Positions 23,900-34,719 of a DNA stretch of 64,000 bases are shown in pieces. The stretch covers positions 31,635,778-31,699,777 of the forward strand of contig OY754979.1 of the NCBI GenBank assembly GCA_963576475.1. The letters are read 5' to 3'. The position numbers and the translations under genes were made by a program. The DNA comes from Molanna angustata (lineage: Eukaryota; Arthropoda; Insecta; Trichoptera; Molannidae). The notes beneath the pieces are model-generated. The model saw nothing but the letters and a program-made list of their open reading frames with translations, was not told the origin of the DNA and ran no database searches. The stretch's first letter is position 1, and each line of letters begins with the position of its first letter.

Positions 23900-24115
23900 C
23901 ACACACAGACACACAAATTGTTCTACTCTGAATTCTGAGTAAATCCGTACACAGAACATATATGCTGGGAAGCCTCTAAGCTGGTGTTTTTTGACTTCAA
24001 AGTTGGAAAAACCGTGAAAAATATAGACCCTGTGTATACAATGTCGCGTATCATGACTTGAAACATTGTCGATATGTTAAGAGAACAAAGTTCTCTTGAA
24101 CAAATCGACAGTTGG
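23628..24115 (+). mobile_element. 1-kb TIR/hairpin repeat, copy G (3' half)
   Basis: Starts at the internal 'TGGAATTTTTTT' block, with CA tract 23870-23915, hairpin AGAGAACAAAGTTCTCT near 24078-24094, and terminus ATCGACAGTTGGAA. The adjoining 24115-24335 is also shared with 58515-58740. Confidence 0.75.
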
Positions 24116-24335
24116 AATACGTTTTGTGCTACAAGGAACTTAGTTCATCCTTTTAGTTTTCTCTCATGTTATTTTTTATTTATTTAGTTGATACTACATA
24201 TCACAAAAAGGCAACAAAAAACAATAAAAATGAACAATTCATTCAATAATAAAAATGTACGAATTCACCAAATGAAACGAACGCATGCTCAAACCAAATC
24301 TAATTTATTATCCTTTTTTCCCGTGAACGAGTTTA
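24116..24335 (+). repeat. Segment directly duplicated at 58515-58740
   Basis: Blocks TCATCCTTTTAG, CACAAAAAGGCA.CAAA, ATGTACGAATTCACCAAATG and GCATGCTCAAACCAAATCT occur in the same order and orientation at 58.5-58.7 kb. Confidence 0.75.
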
Positions 24336-24407
24336 TTCATTCGCTTCGATATCCCACGCGCTCGATTTTGTCTTTGTTAAAATGAAAATAAATCTTTTAA
24401 ATTTATG

Positions 24408-24530
24408 GACGTGTTGTGGCATAGCCGTTAGCGCGCTGGGATCGAATCCTGTCACTACCGATTTCGTCCACCTTGCACAAGGATTTATGCTTAGTTTAGG
24501 GAATGTGTAATTATTACAAGGACATGCCTA
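24408..24530 (+). mobile_element. SINE with deleted head
   Basis: Box A GTTAGCGCGCTGGG (about 24427-24440) is fused directly to box B ATCGAATCCTG by a deletion. The body CCGATTTCGTCCACC then matches the SINE at 5785. Confidence 0.65.
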
Positions 24531-24679
24531 ATCGACCTTTAAAAAAATAACAGTGAATATCCTTTAATATTTATACACATCTACGCTAAACAAGAAATAC
24601 AATTATTATGTTTTTTTTATTATATTCTATACACATAATCGCCCTGAATATGTCTGCTTAGTTTAGGTAATGTATACTA

Positions 24680-24840
24680 ATTCTTCTTCTTCTTTCTCAG
24701 CCATCTCTTCACTGCTGGATGTAGGCCTCTTCTAAAAGCTTCCACCGTCTTTTTTTTGGGCTTTTTGAACCCATCTGCTTCCAGCGACAGGGACAATATC
24801 ATTGGCCCACCTTTTCTGGGGCCGGCCTATTCACCTTTTC
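24680..24840 (-). pseudogene. RTE-like LINE C-terminal fragment
   Basis: On the minus strand, RPQKRWANDIVPVAGSRWVQ then KAQKKD, followed by a (GAA)n tail at 24682-24700. It is the same family as 60122-60960, which has GRLQKRWVDDIVPVAGSRW. Confidence 0.8.
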
Positions 24841-24851
24841 ATATTACAAGG

Positions 24852-25903
24852 ACATAATAATAATAATAATAAAAGAATTGTATTAATTTAAACAACGTAG
24901 CGGACTTTTTGCCCGCAGGCAATCTCTACCAGTCAACCACCATGGTAAATACAATCAGTTACAGGAATATAAGAATACAAATAGAAAAATAAAAAAATAT
25001 AAAATCATAAATTAAAAATACAAAATAAATATAAAAATCAAAAATAATATATGTATAAATAAGAAAAAAAAAAATCTTCAGATAGATACATTATGTTTAT
25101 TGGATGGAGGATAGGAGAGGAGAAAGGAAGAGGGATAAAATGAAAAAGACGTGAATTTGTGTTTATGTGGATAGAAAGTGTGACTTCAGACGCTTTTTGA
25201 ATGCTTATCAAGTTAGTGGCATCTCTGATAGTGGCATCTCTGATACTCTCCGGCTGCTGGATAGATTCCACATCCGAGCTGCATGAACTGTGAACGAGTA
25301 AGTATAAGTAGAGGTGTGGTGTATTGTTATTGTATGTGTGCTATTATGTTGGGACCGTAAGTAAGTATAAGTAGAGGTGTGGTGTATTGGTATTGTAAGT
25401 GTGCTATTATGTTGGGACCGTAAGTAAGTATAAGTAGAGGTGTGGTGTATTGTTATTGTATGTGTGCTATTATGTTGGGACCGTAAGTAAGTATAAGTAG
25501 AGGTGTGGTGTATTGGTATTGTAAGTGTGCTATTATGTTGGGACCGTAAGTAAGTATAAGTAGAGGTGTGGTGTATTGGTATTGTAAGTGTGCTATTATG
25601 TTGGGACCGTAAGTAAGTATAAGTAGAGGTGTGGTGTATTGGTATTGTAAGTGTGCTATTATGTTGGGACCGTAAGTAAGTATAAGTAGAGGTGTGGTGT
25701 ATTGGTATTGTAAGTGTGCTATTATGTTGGGACCGTAAGTAAGTATAAGTAGAGGTGTGGTGTATTGGTATTGTATGTAAGTGTGCTATTATATATGTTG
25801 GGACCGTAAGTAAGTATAAGTAGAGGTGTGGTGTATTGGTATTGTAAGTGTGCTATTATGTTGGTACCGTAAGTAAAGGCCATGTGATGATAAGTGGGCG
25901 AAT
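24852..25903 (-). pseudogene. Truncated copy of the intact LINE's 3' end
   Basis: In reverse this follows the last part of ORF2 and the 3' untranslated region of the element at 49.3-54.7 kb: GGGCGAATTT (25893-25903), the PESIRDATNLI-coding region, the GTTGACTGGTAGAGATTGCC block, and an (ATT)n tail at 24852-24872. A GTGGCATCTCTGATA segment is duplicated near 25213-25240. The upstream coding part is expanded into a minisatellite (25297-25872). Confidence 0.85.
25297..25872. repeat. 63-bp minisatellite, about nine units, derived from LINE coding sequence
   Basis: GGGACCGTAAGTAAG recurs at 25351, 25414, 25477, 25540, 25603, 25666, 25729 and about 25800: a strict 63-bp period with one longer unit of about 71 bp. 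The unit occurs once in the intact LINE (54173-54235), bounded by ACTTAC on both sides. Two unit variants (TTGTTATTGTATG and TTGGTATTGTAAG) alternate in the first four repeats, then one variant is amplified. Confidence 0.95.
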
Positions 25904-26403
25904 TGATTGATCGATCATACATAATCGATCACATAATCGATCTTTAAAAAAAAATAAATGACCATTAATATTGTGATATATCTTCGTGTCGACGGAGATT
26001 CCCGAATGCGTAGTCGGATGCATTTGTATATTGCATGAACACCATGTACATCGTGTATTATTATTTTGTGATATATTTGCGTGCATTATTTCGTGTACTA
26101 TATTTTTTATATTGTAATTGTAATTATTATATTTTGTATGTGTAAATAAATTCACTTTGAATAGTATGCTGGACTTGTCACTCACATACACAATGAATAA
26201 TATTTATACACATAATAATATTTATACAAATCTACGCTAAACAAGAAATACAATTATTATGTTTTTTTTATGCACATAATCGCCTTAAATATGTCATCTA
26301 CAGTAAATATAAATTCTACATTTTTTTGTGACAAACTTTGCAAAAGTTCATTATAATAAAATAAAAATAAATGTATCAACTTTGTTTTCTTCTTCTTTTA
26401 ATT
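25904..26403. other. AT-rich interval with no recognised feature
   Basis: ATCGATC-rich start. A 111-codon frame on the minus strand has no domain. The words TCTACGCTAAACAAGAAATACAATTAT recur near 24585 and inverted near 30575, so a short dispersed repeat is present. Confidence 0.4.
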
Positions 26404-26452
26404 TGTAAGTTAGAACGTTTTCGAGATTGCTCTCATCTTCAGTAACTGATTT
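26404..26452 (-). ncRNA. Type I hammerhead ribozyme motif
   Basis: Minus strand: core CTGAAGA (26436-26442), stem II GAGA-GCAA-TCTC, GAA, palindromic stem III AACGTT (26414-26419), and C at the cleavage position (26413). Stem I is GTTA/TAAC. All invariant core residues are present. No PLE coding sequence was identified next to it. Confidence 0.8.
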
Positions 26453-26514
26453 CAATCAACTCGAAACAGATTTAAGATTAGCAACTGAATTTGATAATTC
26501 AGTTGTCAATTCAA

Positions 26515-26695
26515 TGCCGACCGCTGTGGCACAGTTGGTAATTCGTTCGGTTTATATGCGGGCGTTCTTGGTTCGATTCCCAACAGTGGAGAAATTTATT
26601 TAAATTCATTTCTCACGCTGATGTTGCTTTTCTGGACTGGAAACACTGGTTAGTTGGAAGAAATTGCCATACGGCAATAATATTATTATTTCAAA
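26515..26695 (+). mobile_element. tRNA-derived SINE with LINE-like tail
   Basis: Box A TGGCACAGTTGGTA (26527-26540) and box B GGTTCGATTCC (26570-26580) form a clear pol III promoter. The body ends in GGTTAGTTGGAAGAAATTGCC and GGCAATAATATTATTATT, which resembles the LINE tails at 29.27, 39.6 and 54.6 kb. This differs from the SINE at 5785. Confidence 0.8.
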
Positions 26696-27149
26696 ATATT
26701 CACTTGTTCAGGTTGCCCCACTGCACCACTAACTATGCTCGTAATTCGTTTATGCAGCGCATTTGTTCGATGTATAACACGTTATTCGGTGGCCTGGACA
26801 TATTTCTATTAAATAAGGGAGAGTTTAGGAGAGGTGTGTGTGGTGTATTGGAATCATCCGATCCCTAATCAGGTAACATAAGTATTGTATGGTGTTCGTT
26901 TCATGATTGCTTCACTTAATTTCATTTCTCCTAGTAATAAAAATGATTAATATTTGGTAATGTCTGGAGTCTTCACTGGTCTATATGCTGGTAACTCATT
27001 TTTAGTATTTATGTATTATATGAATTTGACTGTTTGTACTCTGTAAAACAAAATAAATAAAAATAAAATAAAATGAAATAGGTATATATTTATCAAATAT
27101 TTACTGATTTGTTAATTATAATCCCTTTTTTGTATAGCAATAATTCTTT

Positions 27150-27360
27150 GGATAGTTATATTTTATACTCCTCACTTATCTAAGGGGATATAATGGAAAA
27201 GGTATTCTAAAAGTTTCATCACAATGTATGGCACATAATTTAACACACTCATTTTATGAAAATGCTAAAAAAATTTCACACAAAATTTGAATACTTTATG
27301 GAGTGACTTGTTAGTGAAAAGTTTGACGTTGGCCACAACCCACTCGTTTTCGTTTGTTTA
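27150..27360 (+). repeat. Unclassified repeat 'X', partial copy
   Basis: Shares AAAGTTTCATCACAATGTATGG, TTTGAATACTTTATGGAGTG and ACTTGTTAGTGA...GTTGGCCACAACCCACTCG with 57040-57490, but lacks the middle part. Confidence 0.65.
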
Positions 27361-27444
27361 TTAATGTCCGCTTTTCACACGAATGCTTGCACTCTGGTAA
27401 AGGACATAATATTTTTTATTGCGTGTGTTTTTTTGAATACGTAT

Positions 27445-27715
27445 TATTATACATAGAAGAACAGCGCTGGGTAGGCAGAGAGAACCGAACGCCACTTATT
27501 TCTATCTTGACACACATTCATCGCATCTTCGAAATTCATACATCGTCTTGTACATGTTCGTCTGTTGTTCATGCTTCTGACATATCCGTCTTTCAAAATA
27601 TCGTTCACATGGACGTGCCATCCCTTTATTGGGCGGCCCCGACCTCTCATTCCATCCCTGTCTATTTTCTTCGTCAGGCGTTCCTCATTCATTATCCCCA
27701 TGTGGGGAAATTATT
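27445..27715 (-). pseudogene. RTE-like LINE C-terminal fragment
   Basis: The minus-strand frame of 84 codons includes NEERLTKKI, GRGRPIKGWHVHVNDILKDG, RRCMNFEDAMNVCQDRNKWR and SVLSAYP. The same family is found at 54718-54985 (GWHDHVNDIMEGG). The open frame is an end fragment, not a complete gene. Confidence 0.8.
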
Positions 27716-27759
27716 ATTATTTTATATAAATAAAATTAGAAGAATTTGTAGGTGTTAAT

Positions 27760-28400
27760 GTATGTAAGCAGTAATTAGCCTATTTTACTTAAATGTATTG
27801 TTTTCAGTAAAGTTACTAGATTAATAACATACCCAGTAATTTACTCCATATTATTAAATTTTATGCAGGATGGTGTTGTTTTCGTCTTTAAGATTGTAAG
27901 CGTGTTTGCGAGGAAATTATACACTTTAAAATATAGGTACGCCCTTAGTAAGTTACGTAATTTTATGCTTAATGTTCATGTGGTTTTACAAAAGCTGAGA
28001 CGTGTCGCTTCTTGAGTCTTCATAACCTTCATCTTGTACCTATATCTAACCTAACTATAGATATGTTTTTAAACTAACTAATTCACAAAGCACAAGTTAC
28101 GCAATGGAGTATGAAATTCATAGAAATCAAAAATGTATTCATGTATTTTGAAAATGTATAAATTCTAATGTTTACATTCTTATATTTTTATTATTATAAG
28201 ACATAAAGAAAGGATGAAAGAGTCTTTTATATGAAATAACATATATGAAATTTATTTCACATTGATATGGCAAATCATAGATTTTTTTTAAATTATGAAA
28301 ATCATTGAATGCATATTTGATGAGTGTATTTTTGTTGTATCAAAATTTTAAACAGTATAAAAATACCTCCATTTTCCAGACAGTGAGAGCATTTTGAAAA
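27760..28400. other. AT-rich interval with no recognised feature
   Basis: No supported feature. Confidence 0.35.
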
Positions 28401-28407
28401 TTTGGAC

Positions 28408-28690
28408 AGATGAAATCGAATAGAAGAAATTAACGGATGTCTATGGAAAACTAATCAGCTCTTAGTTTATGGACTTAACATATATGATATCAATATGAAG
28501 TCAATGGGACTTATTGTTAAGGCTCTAGAGAAGACACAAAAAAAAACAACGTAAATGATGAAATCATAGAGAAGAAATTAAAAGTTGTCTATGGAAAACT
28601 AATTGGCTCTAGGTCTATGCACTTTACACATACGATATTAATATGAAGTCGATCGGACTGATAGTTTGGGCTGTAGAGAGGACACTAAAA
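28408..28690 (+). repeat. Diverged tandem duplication, unit about 150 bp
   Basis: TCTATGGAAAACTAAT, ATATGAAGTC and CTCTAGAGA/CTGTAGAGA blocks occur twice in the same order (28408-28545 and 28559-28690), with perhaps 80% similarity. Confidence 0.75.
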
Positions 28691-28699
28691 GGATAATTC

Positions 28700-28840
28700 C
28701 GTACGCCGAACGCTGTACGCATACATTCTAACACATCACGACGAAACTCACAGTGTGAAGGATACACGGATGTGTCGTAATTTATAACGTGATACACACA
28801 CCTGTCGCTGGTTTCCCCACATTGCGAGATATGCTGCGAT
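28700..28840 (-). repeat. GEPHC-family dispersed repeat, partial copy
   Basis: Shares AGGATACACGGATGTGTCGT, a GTCGCTGGTTTCCCCACATTG block and GATATGCTGCGATGGTATG with copies at 0.93 and 45.5 kb. Confidence 0.5.
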
Positions 28841-29254
28841 GGTATGAATTATAAAAAAAGGATGATATGGTTTTACTCTTCAGTTTTCCACCCCCGATTT
28901 AATATACTATTATGATCAAAGTTGAAGACAATGTATTGAAGACAAATAATATATTAAAACAAGAAGGGTTGCGAAAAGGTCAAGAAGAATAGTTTTTGAA
29001 ATATTGTTATACGAAAACTTTGAGAGATATGACGACGTAAAGCATCGTACAACACTCGTAATACACGAGGCAAAAAAAAAACAATAAAAATATGAAAATC
29101 GAAATATGTCCCTCGTTACGTCATTTATCATAATTTCAGAATTGAATTACAATTTACGACCGAGTTATAAATGCCGATTCTTTGAATATTCCTCTCAAAA
29201 CCATTACACATCTCCTATATAGTCTCTCAGTAAATATTGTATCTCTCAGTAAAT

Positions 29255-29345
29255 ATGGTGGTTTGGAAGCCATTGCCATTAGGCAATAGACACGTCATTG
29301 TGCATTGTTATTCATTAATTATGTACAAGTGTGAAATAAACACTT
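29255..29345 (+). mobile_element. LINE/SINE 3' tail fragment
   Basis: GGTTTGGAAGCCATTGCC and TTAGGCAATAGAC followed by GTACAAGTGTGAAATAAACA resemble the tail modules at 26.66 kb and (inverted) 39.6 kb. Confidence 0.5.
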
Positions 29346-29392
29346 AGACCCGAATGCACAGTCCTAGGTACCTATGTAAATACTAACTCTTA

Positions 29393-30227
29393 GGGGCTGT
29401 TTCACCAAACTCCGAATGTCTCGAATAACTATTCGGCAAATAGTGCTATTCGCCGGTTAAAATGTTTTGAATAAAATTTGCGTTTCACCATCGTTGGATA
29501 AGTTCCGAATAGTAAATTGACGAATAACGATGGCAACGTCGCATTTTCATAGACAAATACATAGAAACGTACTAGTTTTCAAATTCTTCTATGGACAACC
29601 GCCAAATGCGTTTCATTTTGACGTTTAAGTTTTAGGTATGTTAAGATCGAATCTTTTGAATTTAAATAACAATAAACAATATTCTATGTATTTAAATTAC
29701 CTAATACTTAATTTTACATTTGAATAACATTATTTAAATAACAAATATAATAAAGTAATGTTTTATATATCTAAGTATGTACCTATTTACTTCATTGTAT
29801 TTGTCGTAATTCGATATTTTATCAAGTCATATATCATTGATATTGCAAGCTTTGACAAGCGAAGTTTTCTTTTAAAATCAAATTCATCGAATTTGACGAA
29901 GTAGTCTTTTCATGGTCTAATATTTTATCTATTTGTGTAGGAAACATTTCCGCATCAAAAACATCGTCTATTGCCTCGAATAAAATCATATTTAAAAGAA
30001 AATAACAATGAAACACGTGATACCGGCAATGAAATTCAACTGTCAAAGTGACAAATAAAGTTCCGAATAACTTTACTGGGTAGGTAAAGTCCCCTATAAG
30101 TTACTTGTCACTTTATCTGACGAGTAGCGCTATTCGGGAGTGGTGAAACGCAATTTTTACTTTACTTGAGACATAACCGCTGAATAGGCATAATCGAGAG
30201 ATATTCGGGACCTAGTGAAACAGCCCC
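29393..30227. mobile_element. 835-bp Harbinger-like MITE
   Basis: Ends GGGGCTGTTTCACCAA and TAGTGAAACAGCCCC are inverted copies, preceded by TTA and followed by TAA, as expected for PIF/Harbinger-type insertion. The subterminal regions are rich in ATTCGG/CCGAAT motifs. A 70-codon minus frame (29834-30046) inside has no recognisable catalytic motif, so the element is treated as non-autonomous. Confidence 0.7.
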
Positions 30228-30589
30228 TAAACCTCACTGGAGTATTTAGTATTCTTAAGTTAGCAATTGCGTTGCAGAGACATCACTAACTAAATACTAA
30301 ATATATGACTAAATACTACGCCAAACTTAAGGTTGATGGCGTAGAATTTCACATTATTGTGTACCTATGAAGAAAAGAGATATGTACAATGTACATAGCT
30401 TTCTATGGGCTTCGAAAACGTTCTAACTTACAAATTAAAAGTAGAAGAAAAAAAGTTATTGCATTTATTTTTATTTTATAAAAATGAACTACTGCAAATT
30501 TTGTCACAAAAAAAAATGAAGAATTTATATTTGCTGTATGTGCATAAAATATAATAAAAAAACATAATAATTGTATTTCTTGTTTAGCG

Positions 30590-30735
30590 TAGATGTGTAT
30601 AGACCTCGCGAAGATAAAAGAAATAGAGGGAGGCCGCCCACGCGATAGTCTGATGATGTAAAAAGAAAGGCTGGTGATTGGACGCAGAAGGCGCAAGACA
30701 GAGATATATGGAGAGATAATTTAGATAATTTGTCT
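30590..30735 (+). pseudogene. RTE-like LINE C-terminal fragment
   Basis: The frame reads YRPREDKRNRGRPPTR-stop-SDDVKRKAGDW then TQKAQDRDIWRDN. The RGRPPTR.SDD module is RTE-type. There is one in-frame stop, where Trp is expected (TAG). Confidence 0.75.
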
Positions 30736-30784
30736 TTATTGCAAGTTTAATTGCAACGAAGAGTGGGAACATACCTGGCTTCTC

Positions 30785-31190
30785 TCAGCACCCGCAAGAT
30801 GGAGGGGCATGAATCCTACTCAACAGCCCGCTGGTTTCGGATTCCCTCGCCGCACCCGGTGTGCTCTTAATAGAGTACGTACTGAAGATGCCAGATGTGA
30901 GGAATTTCTCTATAAATGGGATATGAGACCGAATCATGAGTGTGAGTGTGGTGCTTCTCATCAAACCGTACAACACATAGTCCACGAATGCAGTGTACGA
31001 CGATATCATGGTGGCGAAAGTGACTTTATCAAGGCCACTGCATCGGCTGCTGCCTGGCTTGATGACTTGGATATATACCTGTGACGAGCACCCTGCGTGT
31101 GACCCATCATATTATATATTTTTACTTTTGACGTGCCTAGTGCTAATTTTCTTTTCTTAATATGCCATACGAAATAATAATAATAATTAA
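30785..31190 (+). pseudogene. LINE C-terminal fragment with zinc-knuckle motif
   Basis: The frame 30809-31084 reads NPTQQPAGFGFPRRTRCALN, then CECGASHQTVQHIVHEC, a C-x-C-x8-H-x4-C motif, ending WLDDLDIYL-stop. This is the usual end of one insect LINE reverse transcriptase family. A short 3' region ends in AATAATAATAATTA at about 31172-31190. Confidence 0.8.
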
Positions 31191-31740
31191 AATGGAGACA
31201 TATAGGGGAGGCCAACGTTCAACAGTGGACAGAAATGGCCGTATAAGTAGTAGTAAGTATACTACAATAAAAATAATTAATAAGTGTAGTAGAGTATATT
31301 TTCAACACGGTATATGTGGCCAATGCATACGATTTTGCGTCTCTTGACAATCGTCAGAAACTTTTTCAATCCTACAGTTAGCTACCATCCAACATTTTAA
31401 TGGCGTTATTTTGGATATTTTTATGATTTTCGTCTCAAGATATTTGAAGAAGAATAAAATGTTATTTGAAGTGGTGCGAAGGACGTAAACGCAAGTAAGT
31501 GTGTAGTAAATAAATAAAATGGGCAAGTGTTTTAATGTGCTAATATATGATAGGTACTTGCAATAATTTCAAGATATTTTAAGATAAATCTGTATATTTC
31601 AGTTCATTTTATTGACTGACGACACGTCGGTGTGATTCTTCATCTTGGATTAATAAATTTATTACAAGATCAGGGTGACCATTTGATAAAATTATATTAA
31701 AAAATTCAAGCGAACACAATGAAAGTAAACTACTGTGTGT
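31191..31740. other. Interval with small LINE scrap, otherwise unassigned
   Basis: GGCCAACGTTCAACAGTGGAC at about 31208-31228 resembles the 'CCAACAGTGGAC' end of RTE-like ORF2. The rest shows no supported feature. Confidence 0.35.
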
Positions 31741-31966
31741 AGGATATTTCCGCTCATCTCTTCTAGATATTTCCGCTCATCTCTTCTAGATATTTCCGCT
31801 CATCTCTATTAGATATTTCCGCTCATCTCTTTTAGATATTTCCGCTCATCTCTTCTAGATATTTCCGCTCATCTCTTTTAGATATTTCCGCTCATCTCTT
31901 TTAGATATTTCCGCTCATCTCTTTTAGATATTTCCGCTCATCTCTTTAGATATTTCCACTTATCTA
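31741..31966 (+). repeat. 23-bp minisatellite, about ten units
   Basis: Unit GATATTTCCGCTCATCTCTT plus CTA/TTA, repeated in tandem with single-base variants and one unit shortened near 31945. Confidence 0.95.
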
Positions 31967-32085
31967 TTCTGTGGGCCTTTTCTGAGGCCGACCAATTCCC
32001 CTTTTCAAATACCACGATTTCCATTTCAGAATTCATTTCATTTCAGAACCGTTTGGCAATATGATCTTCCCATTATCATTTTAGT

Positions 32086-32340
32086 TTGGTAATTGGTTTT
32101 AACGATATATTAGTGCCAACCTTGACGTATGCAAGTAAAACCTGGACATGGCGGAAGTCGCACGAAAGCATAAATGCAGTTGAAATGAGATCGCTAAGAA
32201 GAATCTGTCATAGAACGATGTATGACAGGATCAGAAATGAAGACATAAGGAAAGAATATACGATGAAGACTGATGTCATAATAGAATGAGAGTGTACGCT
32301 TTGAGAGAAGTTATTTAAAATTTGATTGAAAAAAAGTATT
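32086..32340 (+). pseudogene. RTE-like LINE reverse transcriptase thumb fragment
   Basis: The frame reads ILVPTLTYASKTWTWRKSHE then INAVEMRSLRRICHRTMYDR and IRNEDIRKEY, a conserved segment after the RT fingers/palm in RTE-like LINEs. It breaks at a stop at 32287. Confidence 0.8.
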
Positions 32341-33287
32341 GAAAATATTTCAAAATTGGTCAGCCCATTCCTTTGTATTAGTGTAAACAAAATTACCGCA
32401 AAATCGAACTATGAAAAGTGGTTTAAAATTTGATTGAATTCAAGCGTTACAAAATGTTCAAGCGTTGACCACAACCCATTCATTTTTAAATTATATTGCC
32501 ATCAAGTTTGAATAAAGTATATAAAATTATGCACACTATGGGAAACAGTTTTAAATATGACTGTTTATCAACGTTTTAAAGAGTTTTCTAGTGGCCACAA
32601 CCCCAATTTTTATATATTGTCATCGAAAACAAATGTGTATTGAAAATTTGGCAATATAGGATGATGGGAAATGGTTTAATTTTTATTGAACATAACTGTT
32701 GAAACAGAGTCACATCTCATTCGATTTTATATATTTTCAATAAGTATTTAAAAAATATGTACACCCTCTTTTTTAAATGTTTGGTAGCCATAAATATGAA
32801 AAATTCGTGTTGCTTAAATAATATGAAGACTATAATTTTTAATGCTTTAAACAACTCGAATTGGCACACTGGAGCATTGATCAGAGCATAATATAAACTA
32901 TCTTTGTATTATACAGCAATAAACATGGCATGTTTATGCTCACCATGTCGTTAAACCAAATATTGCGGTTTGGCTTCGGGTTTTCACAGAGAACTGAAGC
33001 TCTTTGATGTTTATCTTTATATGTTTTTTGTCTCCTTGTGACGTTAATTTCGACAACAACTATAATGGCTATAATAGAACTGGGAGAAGGAAAATAACAC
33101 ATACGCGTCGTGCACTTCCAAATCTCTCTAAAAAGGTTTGAGTGGCGAAGCCACAAATTACGAAAAAAAACTTCAGACAACTCAGAAGATACTATCTATT
33201 AATCAAAGTAATTAATACTCATCCAATAATTCTTGAAACTTATTTCTTCTTCGTCCTTTAAATTCGTCTTTTCTTACCTCATTGCTA
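32341..33287. other. AT-rich interval, traces of repeat 'X'
   Basis: GACCACAACCCATTCATTTT (about 32466) and GTGGCCACAACCCC (about 32592) echo the GTTGGCCACAACCCACTCG block of repeat X. The remainder is unassigned. A 99-codon minus frame at 32881-33180 has no domain. Confidence 0.35.
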
Positions 33288-33960
33288 TTTTTTTTATTTT
33301 ATTTTATTTTATTTAAACTTAACAAACATACAGTCATACTAACAAATATTACAACAAATTCAATTTTAACAATATATCATAGACCAATTTTGTTTGCGGA
33401 TATTACATTATCTTTTTAAGCTGCACAGTGTAAAACAAATGGCTATTTAGAATTTAGTAGGTACTCAAAATTCAGAATAAAAATGACAAAAAGAGAGAAA
33501 GGAAGGTTGTGGAACTCGCAGTCAAAAAGGACAAAGCAGGAATCAGCTACCGTAAACCTCTAAGGGTCTCAGAGATGGCATTCTTATATTTTATTTTAGT
33601 ATGTCTAAAAATATCAACATTCTTAAAAAAAACATTATAAATGTTACATGACCTTTGGATGAATGAATTTTGGACATAGTTCTGCAGAGAGGCAATCTAA
33701 AAATAAGATTTGTTCTAGTACTACGAAAGGGACAATTAATTGGAAGACTCCCAACAAGAGACTCAGAGTCAACGGCACCATCAATAATTTTATGTAGGTA
33801 TGTCATGTCTGCAATGGTACGTCTATTTTCTAATGATGTTATCTTATGATAACGAGCGGAAAGGATTCTATAATCAAAGGCAAGACGGCTATGCTATGAA
33901 CAGTCTGTTAATTATTCTTCGAACTAGCCGCGAATATCTTTGTAGAAATTGATTTTGAGG
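33288..33960 (-). mobile_element. Probable decayed LINE 3' end
   Basis: A (TAAAA)n-type tail at 33288-33315, in minus orientation, is followed by a body with many broken short frames. Assigned from the tail and its likeness to tails at 37.2 and 38.28 kb only. Confidence 0.35.
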
Positions 33961-34004
33961 AAAATTAAAAATAAAACATAAACTTTGTAAAAAAAATTAC
34001 TTTA

Positions 34005-34075
34005 CAGCTTGCGAAATAACTTTATAACGTTTTCGAGCTTGCGCTCATCATCAGTAACCTCTTATTGCGAAGTTA
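34005..34075 (-). ncRNA. Type I hammerhead ribozyme motif
   Basis: Minus strand: core CTGATGA (34048-34054), stem II GAGC-GCAA-GCTC, GAA, palindromic stem III AACGTT (34026-34031), and A at the cleavage position (34025). Stem I is TTA/TAA, an internal loop, then AATAA/TTATT. About 28 bp beyond it (ACTTTACAGCTTGCGAAATA) is repeated inverted at 34100-34128, a short inverted partner like that seen in PLE termini. Confidence 0.85.
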
Positions 34076-34164
34076 AATCCTTTTTTTAAGTTATAACTTA
34101 TTTCGTAAGTTGTAAAGTAGAAGTATTTAGAGAGTTTCTGTTTTATTTATATATTTTTACTCTC

Positions 34165-34260
34165 CACACTATGGAATAGTGGAGAGTCTATTTTCACAAT
34201 TTTTAAGCGTATTTTTTTTTACATCAATTTCTCAACAGGTATCATGTAGAGAGTGCACAC
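34165..34260 (+). repeat. Repeat 'X' start-like fragment
   Basis: ATAGTGGAGAGTC, then TTCACAATTTTTAAGCGTAT, then CATCAATTTCTCAACA and TATCATGTAGA. The first part is shared with 44262-44320 and, more loosely, 56945-57030. Confidence 0.5.
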
Positions 34261-34374
34261 AGTGAGTGTTGTATTTAGATTTTTTTCTTAATTATTGCAT
34301 AATTTATATAAAACTAAACTGAGGCTTTTGTTGATTGGAAGAGGTTGCCAGATAGCAATTAACCCGCTTTTTGG

Positions 34375-34630
34375 GAACTTCTACATCACCCACCTTCGTG
34401 CAGTAATGGACATAGGTCTTTCCCAGAGACCTCCACAGCTTCCTATCTCGGACAGACCTCCAGCCACTCGTCTGATATCGTCAGACCATCTTGTTTGAGG
34501 TTTACCAACAATTCTTTTGCCCGTTCCAAGTTGCTTATCCAGCACTATCTGGAGTCTGTGGCATGTCCTTCCTAGCTCCACTTCTGGCTGTCAACGTTTT
34601 GGACAACGTCGGTTATTTTGGTTTTCTCTC
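34375..34630 (-). pseudogene. RTE-like LINE C-terminal fragment
   Basis: The minus-strand frame includes DKQLGTGKRIVGKPQTRWSD then DIRRVAGG. Additional stops and a gap relative to the copy at 23.3 kb show decay. Confidence 0.75.
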
Positions 34631-34719
34631 TTTGGTTTTAGCAGCATTTGTATGTAAATAAAGAACCATGGAAAGGCGAATGCTTTGCGCACATAAATGT
34701 ACCTACATAAATAAAATGA

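Noticed and set aside
25297..25872. CRISPR-like array
   Set aside because: It is a continuous 63-bp tandem repeat without unique spacers, in a eukaryotic LINE remnant.
32881..33180. A 99-codon minus-strand frame as a host exon
   Set aside because: No recognisable domain, no splice-site context that could be judged, and codon content consistent with AT-rich noise.
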